In this document: positions 16,254 to 24,696 of the stretch, piece by piece | Position numbering within the stretch: the stretch's first letter is position 1 | Layout of the letters: every line of letters begins with the position of its first letter | Assembly (NCBI GenBank): GCA_945897185.1 | Contig: CAMDFC010000013.1 | Span: 1-42,621 of the forward strand | Length of the DNA: 42,621 bases | Direction of reading: 5' to 3' | DNA from: Chitinophaga pinensis | GTDB taxonomy: Bacteria; Bacteroidota; Bacteroidia; Chitinophagales; Chitinophagaceae | Made by a program: the position numbers and the translations under genes | The notes under the pieces: generated by a model | Told to the model about the DNA's origin: nothing | Databases searched by the model: none | Seen by the model: only the letters and a program-made list of their open reading frames with translations

Positions 16254-17552
16254 ATGTTTGCCATTGTTGATTGTAACAGTTTTTATTGTTCTTGCGAACG
16301 CTTGTTCAGACCTGATCTTCACAACAAGCCCGTTGTGGTATTGAGCAACAACGATGGCTGTATCGTTTCCCGCAGCGATGAAGCCAAGCGTGCAGGTATT
16401 GATATGGGTGCACCTTTGTTTGAAAGTCGACAATTAATCAAAGAAAAACAGGTGGCTGTTTTTTCTTCTAATTATCACCTGTATGGCAACCTAAGCATGC
16501 GTGTGATGGATACCCTCCGGGCATTGGCTGATGATGAAGTCCATCGCTGTGTGGAAGTCTATTCTGTAGACGAAGCATTTATCAATGTAGATCATCTGCC
16601 AGTAGGCCACCTACAACCGTTTGCAGAAAAGTTAAGGGATGTGGTGGTGGGATGGACGGGCATTCCAGTTTCGGTAGGTATCGCACCCTCTAAGGTATTG
16701 AGTAAGGTGGCAAACCGCATTGCTAAAAAAGACAAGCAAAAAACGCAGTGTGTAATGGTATTGGACAACGATGAAAAAGTGCAACAGGCATTAATGGCTA
16801 CTGATGTAGCAGACCTTTGGGGCATTGGTAGGCGTTATGCACGCAAACTCAAAGACCTTTATGGTATAAATACTGCATGGCAACTTAAACACATGCCCAT
16901 TGAATGGGCCAGAAAAAATTTAGGTGGAATTGTAGGTGTGCGTATGATTAAAGAACTCAATGGGGAGTCGTGTATTCTGTTGAAAAATCCGTTGGAAAAG
17001 AAAAAAATGATTGCTACCACAAGGATGTTTGGTAAACCCGTTTTTACCTTGCAAGAAATAAAAGAAGCCGTGGCTACCTATACAGCACGTGCAGCAGAGA
17101 AATTAAGAAGACAAAACAGCGCCGCAACTACGTTGGACGTATTTGTAGTTTACAATGGGATAGAAGGGCAACCCTATACGTATGAGCCCAAACACCTGTA
17201 CAATCATTTTTTACTGCTGAAGCCTACTTCAGATACGGCGCAGCTCATCAAAACGGCTTTGCCCTTGGTAGAGTCCTTGTATAGAAAAGGCGCTAAGTAC
17301 CTTAAGGCGGGGGTTGTGCTTGGGGGCTTGGTGCCTGATGATGCCCTACAAGGAAATCTTTTTGCAACTTCGAACGTGCACCAAAACCGCGCTTTGATGC
17401 AGGCACTAGACAATATCAATTTCAGTATGCGGGATGACATGGTGAAGTTTGCTGCATCTGGCTTGTCTAGAAATTGGAAAATGCGACAAGAAATGAGGAG
17501 CAAAAGATTTACCACCAGGTGGGATGAGCTTTACTTGATTAAGGACAAATAA
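16254..17552 (+). CDS. umuC: DNA polymerase V catalytic subunit UmuC (Y-family)
   Basis: A 432-residue Y-family translesion polymerase, similar in length to E. coli UmuC (422). Catalytic carboxylates are Asp6 in MFAIVDCNSFY and Asp106/Glu107 in YSVDEAF. Other marks are VVVLSNNDGCIVSRS, SVGIAPSKVLSKVANR, DLWGIGRRYARKL (helix-hairpin-helix) and the C-terminal FTTRWDEL. A beta-clamp binding peptide of the QxxLF type, QGNLF, lies at residues 366-370. All key residues seem intact, so the polymerase should be active. With UmuD it performs mutagenic bypass of damaged DNA. It forms a two-gene cassette with umuD, 41 bp apart. Confidence 0.95.
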   Translation: MFAIVDCNSFYCSCERLFRPDLHNKPVVVLSNNDGCIVSRSDEAKRAGIDMGAPLFESRQLIKEKQVAVFSSNYHLYGNLSMRVMDTLRALADDEVHRCVEVYSVDEAFINVDHLPVGHLQPFAEKLRDVVVGWTGIPVSVGIAPSKVLSKVANRIAKKDKQKTQCVMVLDNDEKVQQALMATDVADLWGIGRRYARKLKDLYGINTAWQLKHMPIEWARKNLGGIVGVRMIKELNGESCILLKNPLEKKKMIATTRMFGKPVFTLQEIKEAVATYTARAAEKLRRQNSAATTLDVFVVYNGIEGQPYTYEPKHLYNHFLLLKPTSDTAQLIKTALPLVESLYRKGAKYLKAGVVLGGLVPDDALQGNLFATSNVHQNRALMQALDNINFSMRDDMVKFAASGLSRNWKMRQEMRSKRFTTRWDELYLIKDK

Positions 17553-17567
17553 GGGACGGCTTTCTGC

Positions 17568-17599
17568 CTTGATAGCTTGGTGCTAATTGTATAACTTTG
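17568..17599 (+). promoter_or_regulatory. candidate Bacteroidota promoter for the DHS-like gene
   Basis: TAACTTTG at 17592-17599 matches the TAnnTTTG -7 consensus exactly, and CTTG at 17568-17571 sits 20 bp upstream where a TTTG -33 element is expected. The start codon follows 18 bp after the -7 element. This is one of the best promoter candidates in the window. Confidence 0.5.
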
Positions 17600-17617
17600 G
17601 CACCTAAATAAAATTGT

Positions 17618-18592
17618 ATGTCAAAAGGACCTGTTTCTCAATTTATTCAACACCATTACCGTCACTTCAATGCTGCTGCACTTGTGGATGCAGCAAAAGG
17701 ATATGAACAGCATTTGCTTGAAGGAGGTAAAATGATGGTGACACTCGCAGGTGCCATGAGTACCGCAGAATTGGGCGTTTCACTTGCTGAAATGATCAGA
17801 CAGGGAAAGGTAGATATTATCTCTTGCACAGGTGCAAATCTGGAAGAAGACGTCATGAATCTGGTTGCGCACTCGCACTATAAGCGTGTTCCTAACTACC
17901 GAGATCTTACACCACAGCAAGAATGGGAATTGCTAGAGCAAGGATTGAACAGGGTAACCGATACCTGCATCCCGGAAGAAGAAGCATTCAGGAGAATTCA
18001 ACACCATATTGTAAAACTTTGGAAGGATGCTGATGCCCAGGGCGAAAGGTATTTTCCACACGAGTTCATGTACAAGCTTTTGAAAAGCGAAGTAATGAAG
18101 GCGGATTATGAAATTGATACCAAAGACAGCTGGATGATTGCAGCCATGGAGCGTAACCTTCCTATAGTTATTGGTGGTTGGGAAGACAGCACAATGGGCA
18201 ACATCTTTGCTTCTTATATCATTAAAAATGAAATGAAAGCCACCACCATGAAAAGTGGTATTGAATACATGGTTTGGTTGTCTGATTGGTATCGCCAAAA
18301 CAGTGGAGGTAAAGGAGTAGGCTTCTTCCAAATTGGCGGTGGTATTGCAGGTGATTTTCCTATATGTGTTGTTCCAATGATGTACCAAGATTTAGAATGG
18401 CACGACGTTCCTTTCTGGAGTTATTTCTGCCAAATCAGTGATTCTACTACTTCATATGGTTCTTATTCTGGTGCAGTACCCAACGAGAAAATTACCTGGG
18501 GGAAATTGGATATACATACTCCTAAATACATTGTAGAGAGTGACGCTACCATTGTAGTGCCCTTGATTTTTGCATATATATTGGGTTGGTAA
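17618..18592 (+). CDS. deoxyhypusine synthase-like protein (polyamine enzyme)
   Basis: A 324-residue member of the deoxyhypusine synthase family. The N-terminal part has TLAGAMSTAELG and the TGANLEEDVMNLVAH region of the NAD site; the C-terminal part has SGAVPNEKITWGKLDI, where Lys296 matches the catalytic lysine of human DHS (SWGK, Lys329), followed by ESDATIVVPLIFA. Bacteria lack eIF5A, so the enzyme cannot make deoxyhypusine on that target; characterised bacterial relatives form sym-homospermidine or transfer the spermidine butylamine group in other polyamine routes. No other polyamine gene is nearby. The stop codon overlaps the epimerase start by one base (TAATG). Confidence 0.87.
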   Translation: MSKGPVSQFIQHHYRHFNAAALVDAAKGYEQHLLEGGKMMVTLAGAMSTAELGVSLAEMIRQGKVDIISCTGANLEEDVMNLVAHSHYKRVPNYRDLTPQQEWELLEQGLNRVTDTCIPEEEAFRRIQHHIVKLWKDADAQGERYFPHEFMYKLLKSEVMKADYEIDTKDSWMIAAMERNLPIVIGGWEDSTMGNIFASYIIKNEMKATTMKSGIEYMVWLSDWYRQNSGGKGVGFFQIGGGIAGDFPICVVPMMYQDLEWHDVPFWSYFCQISDSTTSYGSYSGAVPNEKITWGKLDIHTPKYIVESDATIVVPLIFAYILGW

Positions 18593-19602
18593 TGGAAGAG
18601 GAAAAAAAGCAGTCGGTGCTTACTTTTTATTGCGACCGTCTTCAGCAAAACGGATGGGAGGAAATTGTCCTTCGTGATGAAGCTACAGGCTGCAAGGCAA
18701 GCATCATTCCCGCTGCTGGTGCTATCTTGAATAAATTAGAGGTGGTACACAAAGGAAGCGTTTACAATATTGTTGAAGGTTTCAAAGACGCTGAAGATTG
18801 GAAAGCCAATCTTACCAATGGTTTTAAAGGGTCTAAGCTTTCTCCTTATGTATGTAGACTAAACAATTCTACTTATAACTGGGAAGGTCAACAATACAAG
18901 TCCGATAAGTTTATTTTAGACGGACACGCAATACATGGACTATTATATGACGTGCCACACGAAATTCAAATTGCTGAGGCCTCTGCATTCATGTGCGAAT
19001 GTAAACTACTATACAGATACAAAGGAGATCATCCAGGATATCCTTTTGCTTTTGACATGAATGTGCGGTATCGGTTGGAAGAAGCAAACCGGCTAACCAT
19101 CATCACTACAGTCCATAACCGAAGTGGAAAGACCATCCCTATTTCAGATGGTTGGCATCCTTATTTTAAATTGGGAGAAACCATCGATACAGCAACCCTA
19201 CAATTCAATTCTAAAACACAATTGGAATTTGATGATAACTTAGTGCCAACAGGGAAAAAAATCAGAAATTCAAAATGGTTCAAAGGAGATAGCTTAGCAA
19301 ATGTATTTTTAGACAATGCATTTCTGTTGAATATGGATGAGCCTATGCCACATTGTACATTGAAAGATGATCAATTGGGACTTGCTTTGCATATTTATCC
19401 AGAGCGGTCTTATCCCTATCTGCAGATATATACACCTCCACATAGGAAAAGCATAGCCATCGAAAACCTTAGTTCAGCTCCAGATGCGTTTAATAATAAA
19501 ATGGGACTGATTGAATTGGGTCCGGAAGACAGCCAAGCATTTCAAACCCGCTACCGTATTGAATCCTTGTCATCTAACTACGATAGTACGCCAATTCTTT
19601 AA
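18592..19602 (+). CDS. aldose 1-epimerase family protein
   Basis: 336 residues from the ATG at 18592, which shares its A with the stop of the preceding gene; a TTG at 18586 is an alternative. The galactose-mutarotase fold is shown by SIIPAAGAILNKLEV, SKLSPYVCRLNNSTY, DGHAIHGLLYDVPHE, ISDGWHPYFKLG and the final IELGPEDSQAFQTRY. Catalytic-type His residues lie in HAIHG and GWHPYF. The enzyme would interconvert alpha and beta anomers of a sugar in the cytoplasm; the exact sugar cannot be told. Overlap with the DHS-like gene implies co-transcription, although the two functions have no obvious link. It could support the downstream sugar locus. Confidence 0.88.
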   Translation: MEEEKKQSVLTFYCDRLQQNGWEEIVLRDEATGCKASIIPAAGAILNKLEVVHKGSVYNIVEGFKDAEDWKANLTNGFKGSKLSPYVCRLNNSTYNWEGQQYKSDKFILDGHAIHGLLYDVPHEIQIAEASAFMCECKLLYRYKGDHPGYPFAFDMNVRYRLEEANRLTIITTVHNRSGKTIPISDGWHPYFKLGETIDTATLQFNSKTQLEFDDNLVPTGKKIRNSKWFKGDSLANVFLDNAFLLNMDEPMPHCTLKDDQLGLALHIYPERSYPYLQIYTPPHRKSIAIENLSSAPDAFNNKMGLIELGPEDSQAFQTRYRIESLSSNYDSTPIL

Positions 19603-19857
19603 TGAGTTCTTGTTGCTGCAATTGTTCATATTCATCTTCAAGTGTAACCAGTTTTGTATCCCACGTATGTAGTTGAGGAAATAAGTACGTGAATTGACCA
19701 GGTATTCTTTTTTATAAATTAATAGTGGGGACTTACAAAGAATGCTGATGACGGTCACCCAGCCACCTAATTTTTATCAATTTGGGCTCCTAAAATTCGA
19801 ACTTTGTGGGCTATACCTGTGTTTAAAAGCTGTAACTTAGATTAACTTTTATTGGGT

Positions 19858-20361
19858 ATGGTAGCTGTTTATTTTCTTTTAATTGTACTGGGTGTTTTTC
19901 TCTTCATGGAAGCGATTACTTGGTGTACACACAGGTGGGTGATGCATGGCTTTCTTTGGTATTTACACAAAGACCACCACCAAGTTGAACCGGGGTTTTT
20001 TGAAAAAAATGACGCTTTTTTTATCATTTTTGCCTTACCCAGTATGATGTGTATCATCTACGGGACAGAACCCGGGAAATGGTGGTTGCAAGCAATTGGT
20101 TTTGGTATAATGGCTTATGGGATGGCTTATTTTTTGATACATGACGTTATTATCCATCAGCGGTTCAAATGGTTTTCAAGGAGCAACAATACCTATATTC
20201 GCTCTATTCGTTGGGCACATAAAATGCACCACAAACATTTAGGTAAGCATGATGGGGAGAGTTTTGGTATGCTTCATGTCCATAAGAAATATTGGGATAA
20301 AGTAAGACGCGACAAACAGCTCATGAAAGACAAGCGGGTTGAATATGCTCCAGAAGCCTGA
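19858..20361 (+). CDS. crtZ: beta-carotene hydroxylase CrtZ
   Basis: 167 residues from the ATG at 19858 (a TTG six bases earlier is unlikely). It is an integral membrane di-iron hydroxylase of the fatty-acid-hydroxylase superfamily. The histidine boxes are HRWVMH, HKDHH, HDVIIHQR and HKMHH, the usual set of CrtZ enzymes, separated by hydrophobic stretches. CrtZ adds the 3-hydroxyl to the beta-ionone ring of carotenoids. Its 3' end overlaps crtY by 17 bp, so the two ring-forming and ring-decorating genes are coupled. The 255 bp upstream contain no intact gene; TAACTTAG at 19833-19840 is a possible imperfect -7 element. Confidence 0.95.
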   Translation: MVAVYFLLIVLGVFLFMEAITWCTHRWVMHGFLWYLHKDHHQVEPGFFEKNDAFFIIFALPSMMCIIYGTEPGKWWLQAIGFGIMAYGMAYFLIHDVIIHQRFKWFSRSNNTYIRSIRWAHKMHHKHLGKHDGESFGMLHVHKKYWDKVRRDKQLMKDKRVEYAPEA

Positions 20362-21499
20362 TTACGACTATATCATTCTTGGTGGGGGTTGTGCTGGTCT
20401 AAGTTTGATCATGCACATGCTTACGTCTTCCCATCTTTCCAACAAACGGATACTTTTAATTGAAAAAGAAGTTAAGGACAAAAACGACCGTACCTGGTGT
20501 TTTTGGGAAAAAGGCAATGGATTTTTCGAAAGTATCGTTCATCGTAAATGGAATCATGCATGGTTTCATGCAGACGGTTATTCATCTCTTAAGACGCTAG
20601 GGCCTTATGCTTATAAAATGATAAGGGGATTAGATTTCTATCAGCATTGCTATGCTGTTATGCGAGAATCGGGTAGAGTAGATTTACTGCATGAATCTGT
20701 TAAGAAAGTAAATAACGCAAACGGACTAGTTGTCGTAACAACACAGAATAAGGTTATTCAGGGAAAATATGCATTCAATAGTATCATGGCAGAACAAACT
20801 GCGTACAAGAAAGATGACCTGGTTTTGTTGCAACACTTCAAAGGATGGATTATTGAAACGCCTTCCGCATTTTTTGATACTGAAAATGCCACGTTGATGG
20901 ATTTTCGAGTGAATCAGGATGAAGGAACCACTTTTATTTATGTAATGCCCTTGTCACCTACTCAAGCACTTGTTGAATATACATTGTTTACATCTTCATT
21001 GTTAAGTGATGAACATTATGAGTGGGCACTTAAAAATTATATTGCAGAATATTTGAAGTTAAATGAGTACAGCATAAAGGAAAAAGAATTCGGTATCATA
21101 CCCATGACCAATCACCAGTTCTCTGTTGGAGAGGGTGCTGTCATCAATATCGGAACTGCTGGGGGACAAACAAAGCCGTCTAGTGGTTATACATTTAGAT
21201 TTATTCAAAAGCATGTTCACGCAATTGTTGGATTACTTGATGAGGGGAAACACCCTTTGGTGAAAAAATCGCTTTTTGAGAAGCGGTTTATGTGGTTTGA
21301 CAGCGTGCTTTTGTATATTCTGTATCATAAAAAAATGCCTGGTGCACGTGTTTTTTCATTGATGTTCAGCAAGAATAAAATTAGTCGCATTTTTAAATTC
21401 CTCGATAACGAAACAGCACTTCACGAAGAACTTGTTTTGTTGAATACCCTCCCTCAATGGCCATTCATGATGGCCGGATTCAAGGTAATGATGAAATAA
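20345..21499 (+). CDS. crtY: lycopene beta-cyclase CrtY
   Basis: 384 residues from the ATG at 20345, inside the end of crtZ. The N-terminal dinucleotide-binding motif is YIILGGGCAGLSL, followed by LLIEKEVKDKNDRTWCFWE, a CrtY-type signature. Further family motifs are LMDFRVNQDEGTTFIYVMPL and NIGTAGGQTKPSSGYTFRF. The enzyme closes the beta-ionone ring of lycopene or related carotenoids at the membrane in a redox-neutral, flavin-dependent reaction. With CruF and CrtD in the window, cyclisation at one end only would give a monocyclic carotenoid. The glucan locus starts 48 bp downstream. Confidence 0.94.
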   Translation: MLQKPDYDYIILGGGCAGLSLIMHMLTSSHLSNKRILLIEKEVKDKNDRTWCFWEKGNGFFESIVHRKWNHAWFHADGYSSLKTLGPYAYKMIRGLDFYQHCYAVMRESGRVDLLHESVKKVNNANGLVVVTTQNKVIQGKYAFNSIMAEQTAYKKDDLVLLQHFKGWIIETPSAFFDTENATLMDFRVNQDEGTTFIYVMPLSPTQALVEYTLFTSSLLSDEHYEWALKNYIAEYLKLNEYSIKEKEFGIIPMTNHQFSVGEGAVINIGTAGGQTKPSSGYTFRFIQKHVHAIVGLLDEGKHPLVKKSLFEKRFMWFDSVLLYILYHKKMPGARVFSLMFSKNKISRIFKFLDNETALHEELVLLNTLPQWPFMMAGFKVMMK

Positions 21500-21547
21500 G
21501 CGTTACATTCATTTGTATTTACTCGTGTCTCACTAATTTGAAATTGT

Positions 21548-22990
21548 ATGAAAAAACGGTTTATATTTTTATCACTGTTTGTTTATTTAACCTTATTTGG
21601 AATTTCCTGTAGTAAATCTTCAACTCAAATTTCTGTACAACCCACTCCTCCAGCAAGTACTAAAAACGGTGTTGCAGTATGGATTACACAGGCTGATCAA
21701 AGTTTAAAATTAATTAAACAAACATTATCATCTGCAACAGGATCTCTGCCCAATACCGCTAGTGTAATTGCTTTAGATGTAACAAATACTTTTCAAGAAG
21801 TGGATGGTTTTGGATTTACACTCACAGGGGGAAGTGCTACTTTGATTAAGAAGTTACCAGCTGCTTCAAGAACAGCATTGCTTAATGAACTTTTTGGAAG
21901 GTCTGAAACTGCAATAGGGGTGAGCTACCTTAGGGTTAGTGTTGGAGCTTCAGATTTAAGTGCTTCTGTTTTTAGTTATAACGATTTGGCAATTGGACAG
22001 ACAGACATAGGGTTAACCCAGTTTACACTTGCGCAAGACACCATCGATTTAATACCTGTTTTACAAGAGATTCTATCGATTAATCCTGCTATCAAGATAA
22101 TGGCAAGTCCTTGGAGTCCGCCAGTTTGGATGAAGGACAACAAATCAAGTGTTGGTGGAAAATTAATGAAAGAATTTTATCCAGTTTACGCCAATTATTT
22201 TGTGAAGTACATACAGCAAATGAAATTGAAAGGCATAACTATTGATGCAGTTACCATTCAAAATGAACCCATGAATCCCAACAACAACCCCAGTCTAAAA
22301 ATGGAGGCGGTTGAGCAAGCAGATTTTATCAAAAATCATTTGGGACCTGCATTTAAATTGAACAATATTGCTTCTAAAATAATTATATGGGATCATAATT
22401 GTGATCTGCCACAGTATCCAATGGACATCCTTGCTGATCCTGCTGCAAATACATTTATTGATGGATCTGCTTTTCACTTGTATGGAGGAAATATCAGTGC
22501 ATTGTCAACTGTGAAAGCAGCCTATCCGAATAAAAATATTTATTTCACGGAACAATGGACAAGCAAGGATGGAGAATTTGGAGGTGATTTACAATGGCAC
22601 ATTAAGAACGTCATCATTGGTTCACTTCAAAATTGGAGTCGCGTTGCGTTAGAATGGAACCTTGCCAATGATGCAAGTTTTGGTCCGCATACCCCCGGTG
22701 GTTGCACAGCATGTAAAGGCGCATTAACCATCGATGGTTCAATCATTACGCGGAATGTGGCTTACTATATTATTGCGCATGTATCAAAATTTGTAACTCC
22801 CGGATCTGTCCGTATCGCTCATACACCTGTAGCGGGTTTCCCTTCAGTTGCTTTTAAAACACCAGAAGGCAAATTGGTCCTGCTTGTGTTGAATGAATCT
22901 GGCAATACACAAGCTGTGCATGTTGTGCAGGGGGATAAATGGGTTCGCGTAGAATTAAAAAATGGATCAGTTAGCACTATAATAATTTAA
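21548..22990 (+). CDS. glycoside hydrolase family 30 lipoprotein
   Basis: A 480-residue exported enzyme. The lipoprotein signal ends FGISC with Cys21. The GH30 TIM barrel starts at QEVDGFGFTLTGGSA; the acid/base is Glu240 in TIQNEP and the nucleophile Glu335 in IYFTEQW, with SPWSPPVWMKDN between. The C-terminal beta domain ends with VLLVLNESGN. GH30 covers glucosylceramidases, endo-beta-1,6-glucanases and other beta-glycosidases; beta-1,6-glucan is plausible here, given the glucanase neighbours, but the subfamily is not fixed by eye. It is the first gene of a tightly packed run (GH144 starts 2 bp later) and is probably surface or periplasmic. Confidence 0.9.
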   Translation: MKKRFIFLSLFVYLTLFGISCSKSSTQISVQPTPPASTKNGVAVWITQADQSLKLIKQTLSSATGSLPNTASVIALDVTNTFQEVDGFGFTLTGGSATLIKKLPAASRTALLNELFGRSETAIGVSYLRVSVGASDLSASVFSYNDLAIGQTDIGLTQFTLAQDTIDLIPVLQEILSINPAIKIMASPWSPPVWMKDNKSSVGGKLMKEFYPVYANYFVKYIQQMKLKGITIDAVTIQNEPMNPNNNPSLKMEAVEQADFIKNHLGPAFKLNNIASKIIIWDHNCDLPQYPMDILADPAANTFIDGSAFHLYGGNISALSTVKAAYPNKNIYFTEQWTSKDGEFGGDLQWHIKNVIIGSLQNWSRVALEWNLANDASFGPHTPGGCTACKGALTIDGSIITRNVAYYIIAHVSKFVTPGSVRIAHTPVAGFPSVAFKTPEGKLVLLVLNESGNTQAVHVVQGDKWVRVELKNGSVSTIII

Positions 22991-22992
22991 AA

Positions 22993-24672
22993 ATGAAGTT
23001 TAAAATCTCGAATTTAGTTTTTGTTCTACCGCTTTTAGTCCAGTTTTTTTTGGTGTCATGTAAAAAAAAGGAAACACCCGAAACGCCTGTTGCAAAAACT
23101 TTTCAATTGCAACTTGTTGAATTAGATGGATCGCTTGTTAGCACATCATTGACAAAAGAGGTGGGTCGGCAGCCAAAAATAATGCTAAGTTTTTCTGCTC
23201 CACTTAATCGAGCTAAAGTGCTTTCATCAATTGTTTTAGGAGAGAGTGCAACCAATCGTTCTTCATTAACGCTTACTTACTTGAAAAATGATTCAGTATT
23301 GGTGGTAACTCCTGAGCAGCCATTAAAGGGACTAACAAAATACCAATTCAATATTAGTTCATCTTTAGAAGCAGCTGATGGAAGTAAAATTAATGGCATT
23401 TATGAACTGCTTTTTCAAACAGGCTTTGATGCTGTTGATAAATTTCCTCAATTGGCTGATGATAAATTGTTGGATACTGTTCAAAGAAGAACTTTTGCTT
23501 ATTTCTGGGAATTCGGACATCCTGTTTCTGGTTTGGCAAGAGAAAGAAATACTTCAGAAGATATTGTTACATCTGGTGGTAGTGGTTTTGGTATTATGAC
23601 CATCCCTATAGCAATTGAAAGAAATTTCATAACTAAGGGAGAAGGGTTAGAGCGCATGAAAAAAATTGTTGGGTTTTTAAAAAATACAGCACAACGGTTT
23701 CATGGTGCATTTCCACATTGGTTGAATGGGCGCACGGGTACAGTAATTCCATTCAGTCAAAAGGATAATGGAGCGGATCTTGTTGAGACATCTTATTTGA
23801 TTGCAGGGTTGCTGACTGCCCGTGAATATTTTATTGGTGGTAGTCCGGATGAAATTGCCCTTCGAAATGACATTACCAGTATATGGGAATCCGTTGAATG
23901 GTCGTGGTTCCGTAAAAATGGAGAAAATGCATTGTATTGGCATTGGAGTACCAATTTTGGATGGGATATGAATATGAAAATCCAAGGATGGAATGAGTGT
24001 TTAATCACTTATATTTTAGCAGCTTCTTCACCAACATATGGTGTCCCAAAAGAAGTCTATGATCAAGGGTTTGCACGAAGTGGAGGGCAGGTATCTAACC
24101 AAAGCCATTATGGTTTTCAACTTCCTTTAGGACCTTCTTTAGGTGGTCCATTGTTTTGGTCTCACTATAGCTTTTTAGGTGTAAATCCATTTGGGCTTAA
24201 AGATGCCTATGCCAATTATGAACAGCAGGTGGTCAATCATAGTAAAATCAATCACGCTTACTGTGTAGAAAATCCGAAAAAATTTGCAGGGTACAGCAAC
24301 GTGTGTTGGGGTCTGACAGCTAGCGATATTCCAAATAATGGATATGCTGCCAATGCTCCTGGTAATGATATTGGTGTAATTACACCCACGGCTGCGATTT
24401 CATCGTTACCATTTACGCCTAAAGAAAGTATGGATGCATTGAAATTTTTCTATTACAAGCTTGGTGATAAATTATGGGGACCTTATGGCTTTTATGATGC
24501 ATTTTCCTTTAAGGATTTGTGGTTTGCAAGTTCAACTTTGGCCATAGATCAAGGTCCTATTGTCATCATGATTGAAAATCATAGGTCTCAACTTATCTGG
24601 AACCTATTCACAAAAAGTGCAGAAATAAAGACCGGTATGCGTGCATTGGGTTTTTCCGCTCCGTATCTTTAA
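22993..24672 (+). CDS. GH144 (glucoamylase-like) lipoprotein, probable beta-1,2-glucanase
   Basis: A 559-residue lipoprotein (signal ending FFLVSCKKK). Residues of about 35-150 form a bacterial Ig-like domain with PKIMLSFSAPLN and TKYQFNISSSL. The rest is the glucoamylase-like/GH144 (alpha/alpha)6 domain: LDTVQRRTFAYFWEF, SGGSGFGIM, HGAFPHWLNG, ADLVETSYLIAGLLTAREYF, YWHWSTNFGWDMNMKIQGWNE in part, and IDQGPIVIMIENHRS. GH144 was defined by the endo-beta-1,2-glucanase of Chitinophaga pinensis; related Bacteroidota enzymes release sophorose. A GH3 gene two genes downstream gives the pairing seen in beta-1,2-glucan loci. It follows the GH30 gene by 2 bp. Confidence 0.88.
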   Translation: MKFKISNLVFVLPLLVQFFLVSCKKKETPETPVAKTFQLQLVELDGSLVSTSLTKEVGRQPKIMLSFSAPLNRAKVLSSIVLGESATNRSSLTLTYLKNDSVLVVTPEQPLKGLTKYQFNISSSLEAADGSKINGIYELLFQTGFDAVDKFPQLADDKLLDTVQRRTFAYFWEFGHPVSGLARERNTSEDIVTSGGSGFGIMTIPIAIERNFITKGEGLERMKKIVGFLKNTAQRFHGAFPHWLNGRTGTVIPFSQKDNGADLVETSYLIAGLLTAREYFIGGSPDEIALRNDITSIWESVEWSWFRKNGENALYWHWSTNFGWDMNMKIQGWNECLITYILAASSPTYGVPKEVYDQGFARSGGQVSNQSHYGFQLPLGPSLGGPLFWSHYSFLGVNPFGLKDAYANYEQQVVNHSKINHAYCVENPKKFAGYSNVCWGLTASDIPNNGYAANAPGNDIGVITPTAAISSLPFTPKESMDALKFFYYKLGDKLWGPYGFYDAFSFKDLWFASSTLAIDQGPIVIMIENHRSQLIWNLFTKSAEIKTGMRALGFSAPYL

Positions 24673-24696
24673 GCTATTCAACTAGCAAAAGCCATT

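Noticed and set aside
19574-19711. 45-codon minus-strand open stretch after the epimerase gene, protein-like (HTWDTKLVTLEDEYEQL)
   Set aside because: It has no usable start codon and a stop directly upstream, and overlaps the epimerase 3' end. It may be the remnant of a lost gene, but the evidence is too thin to call.
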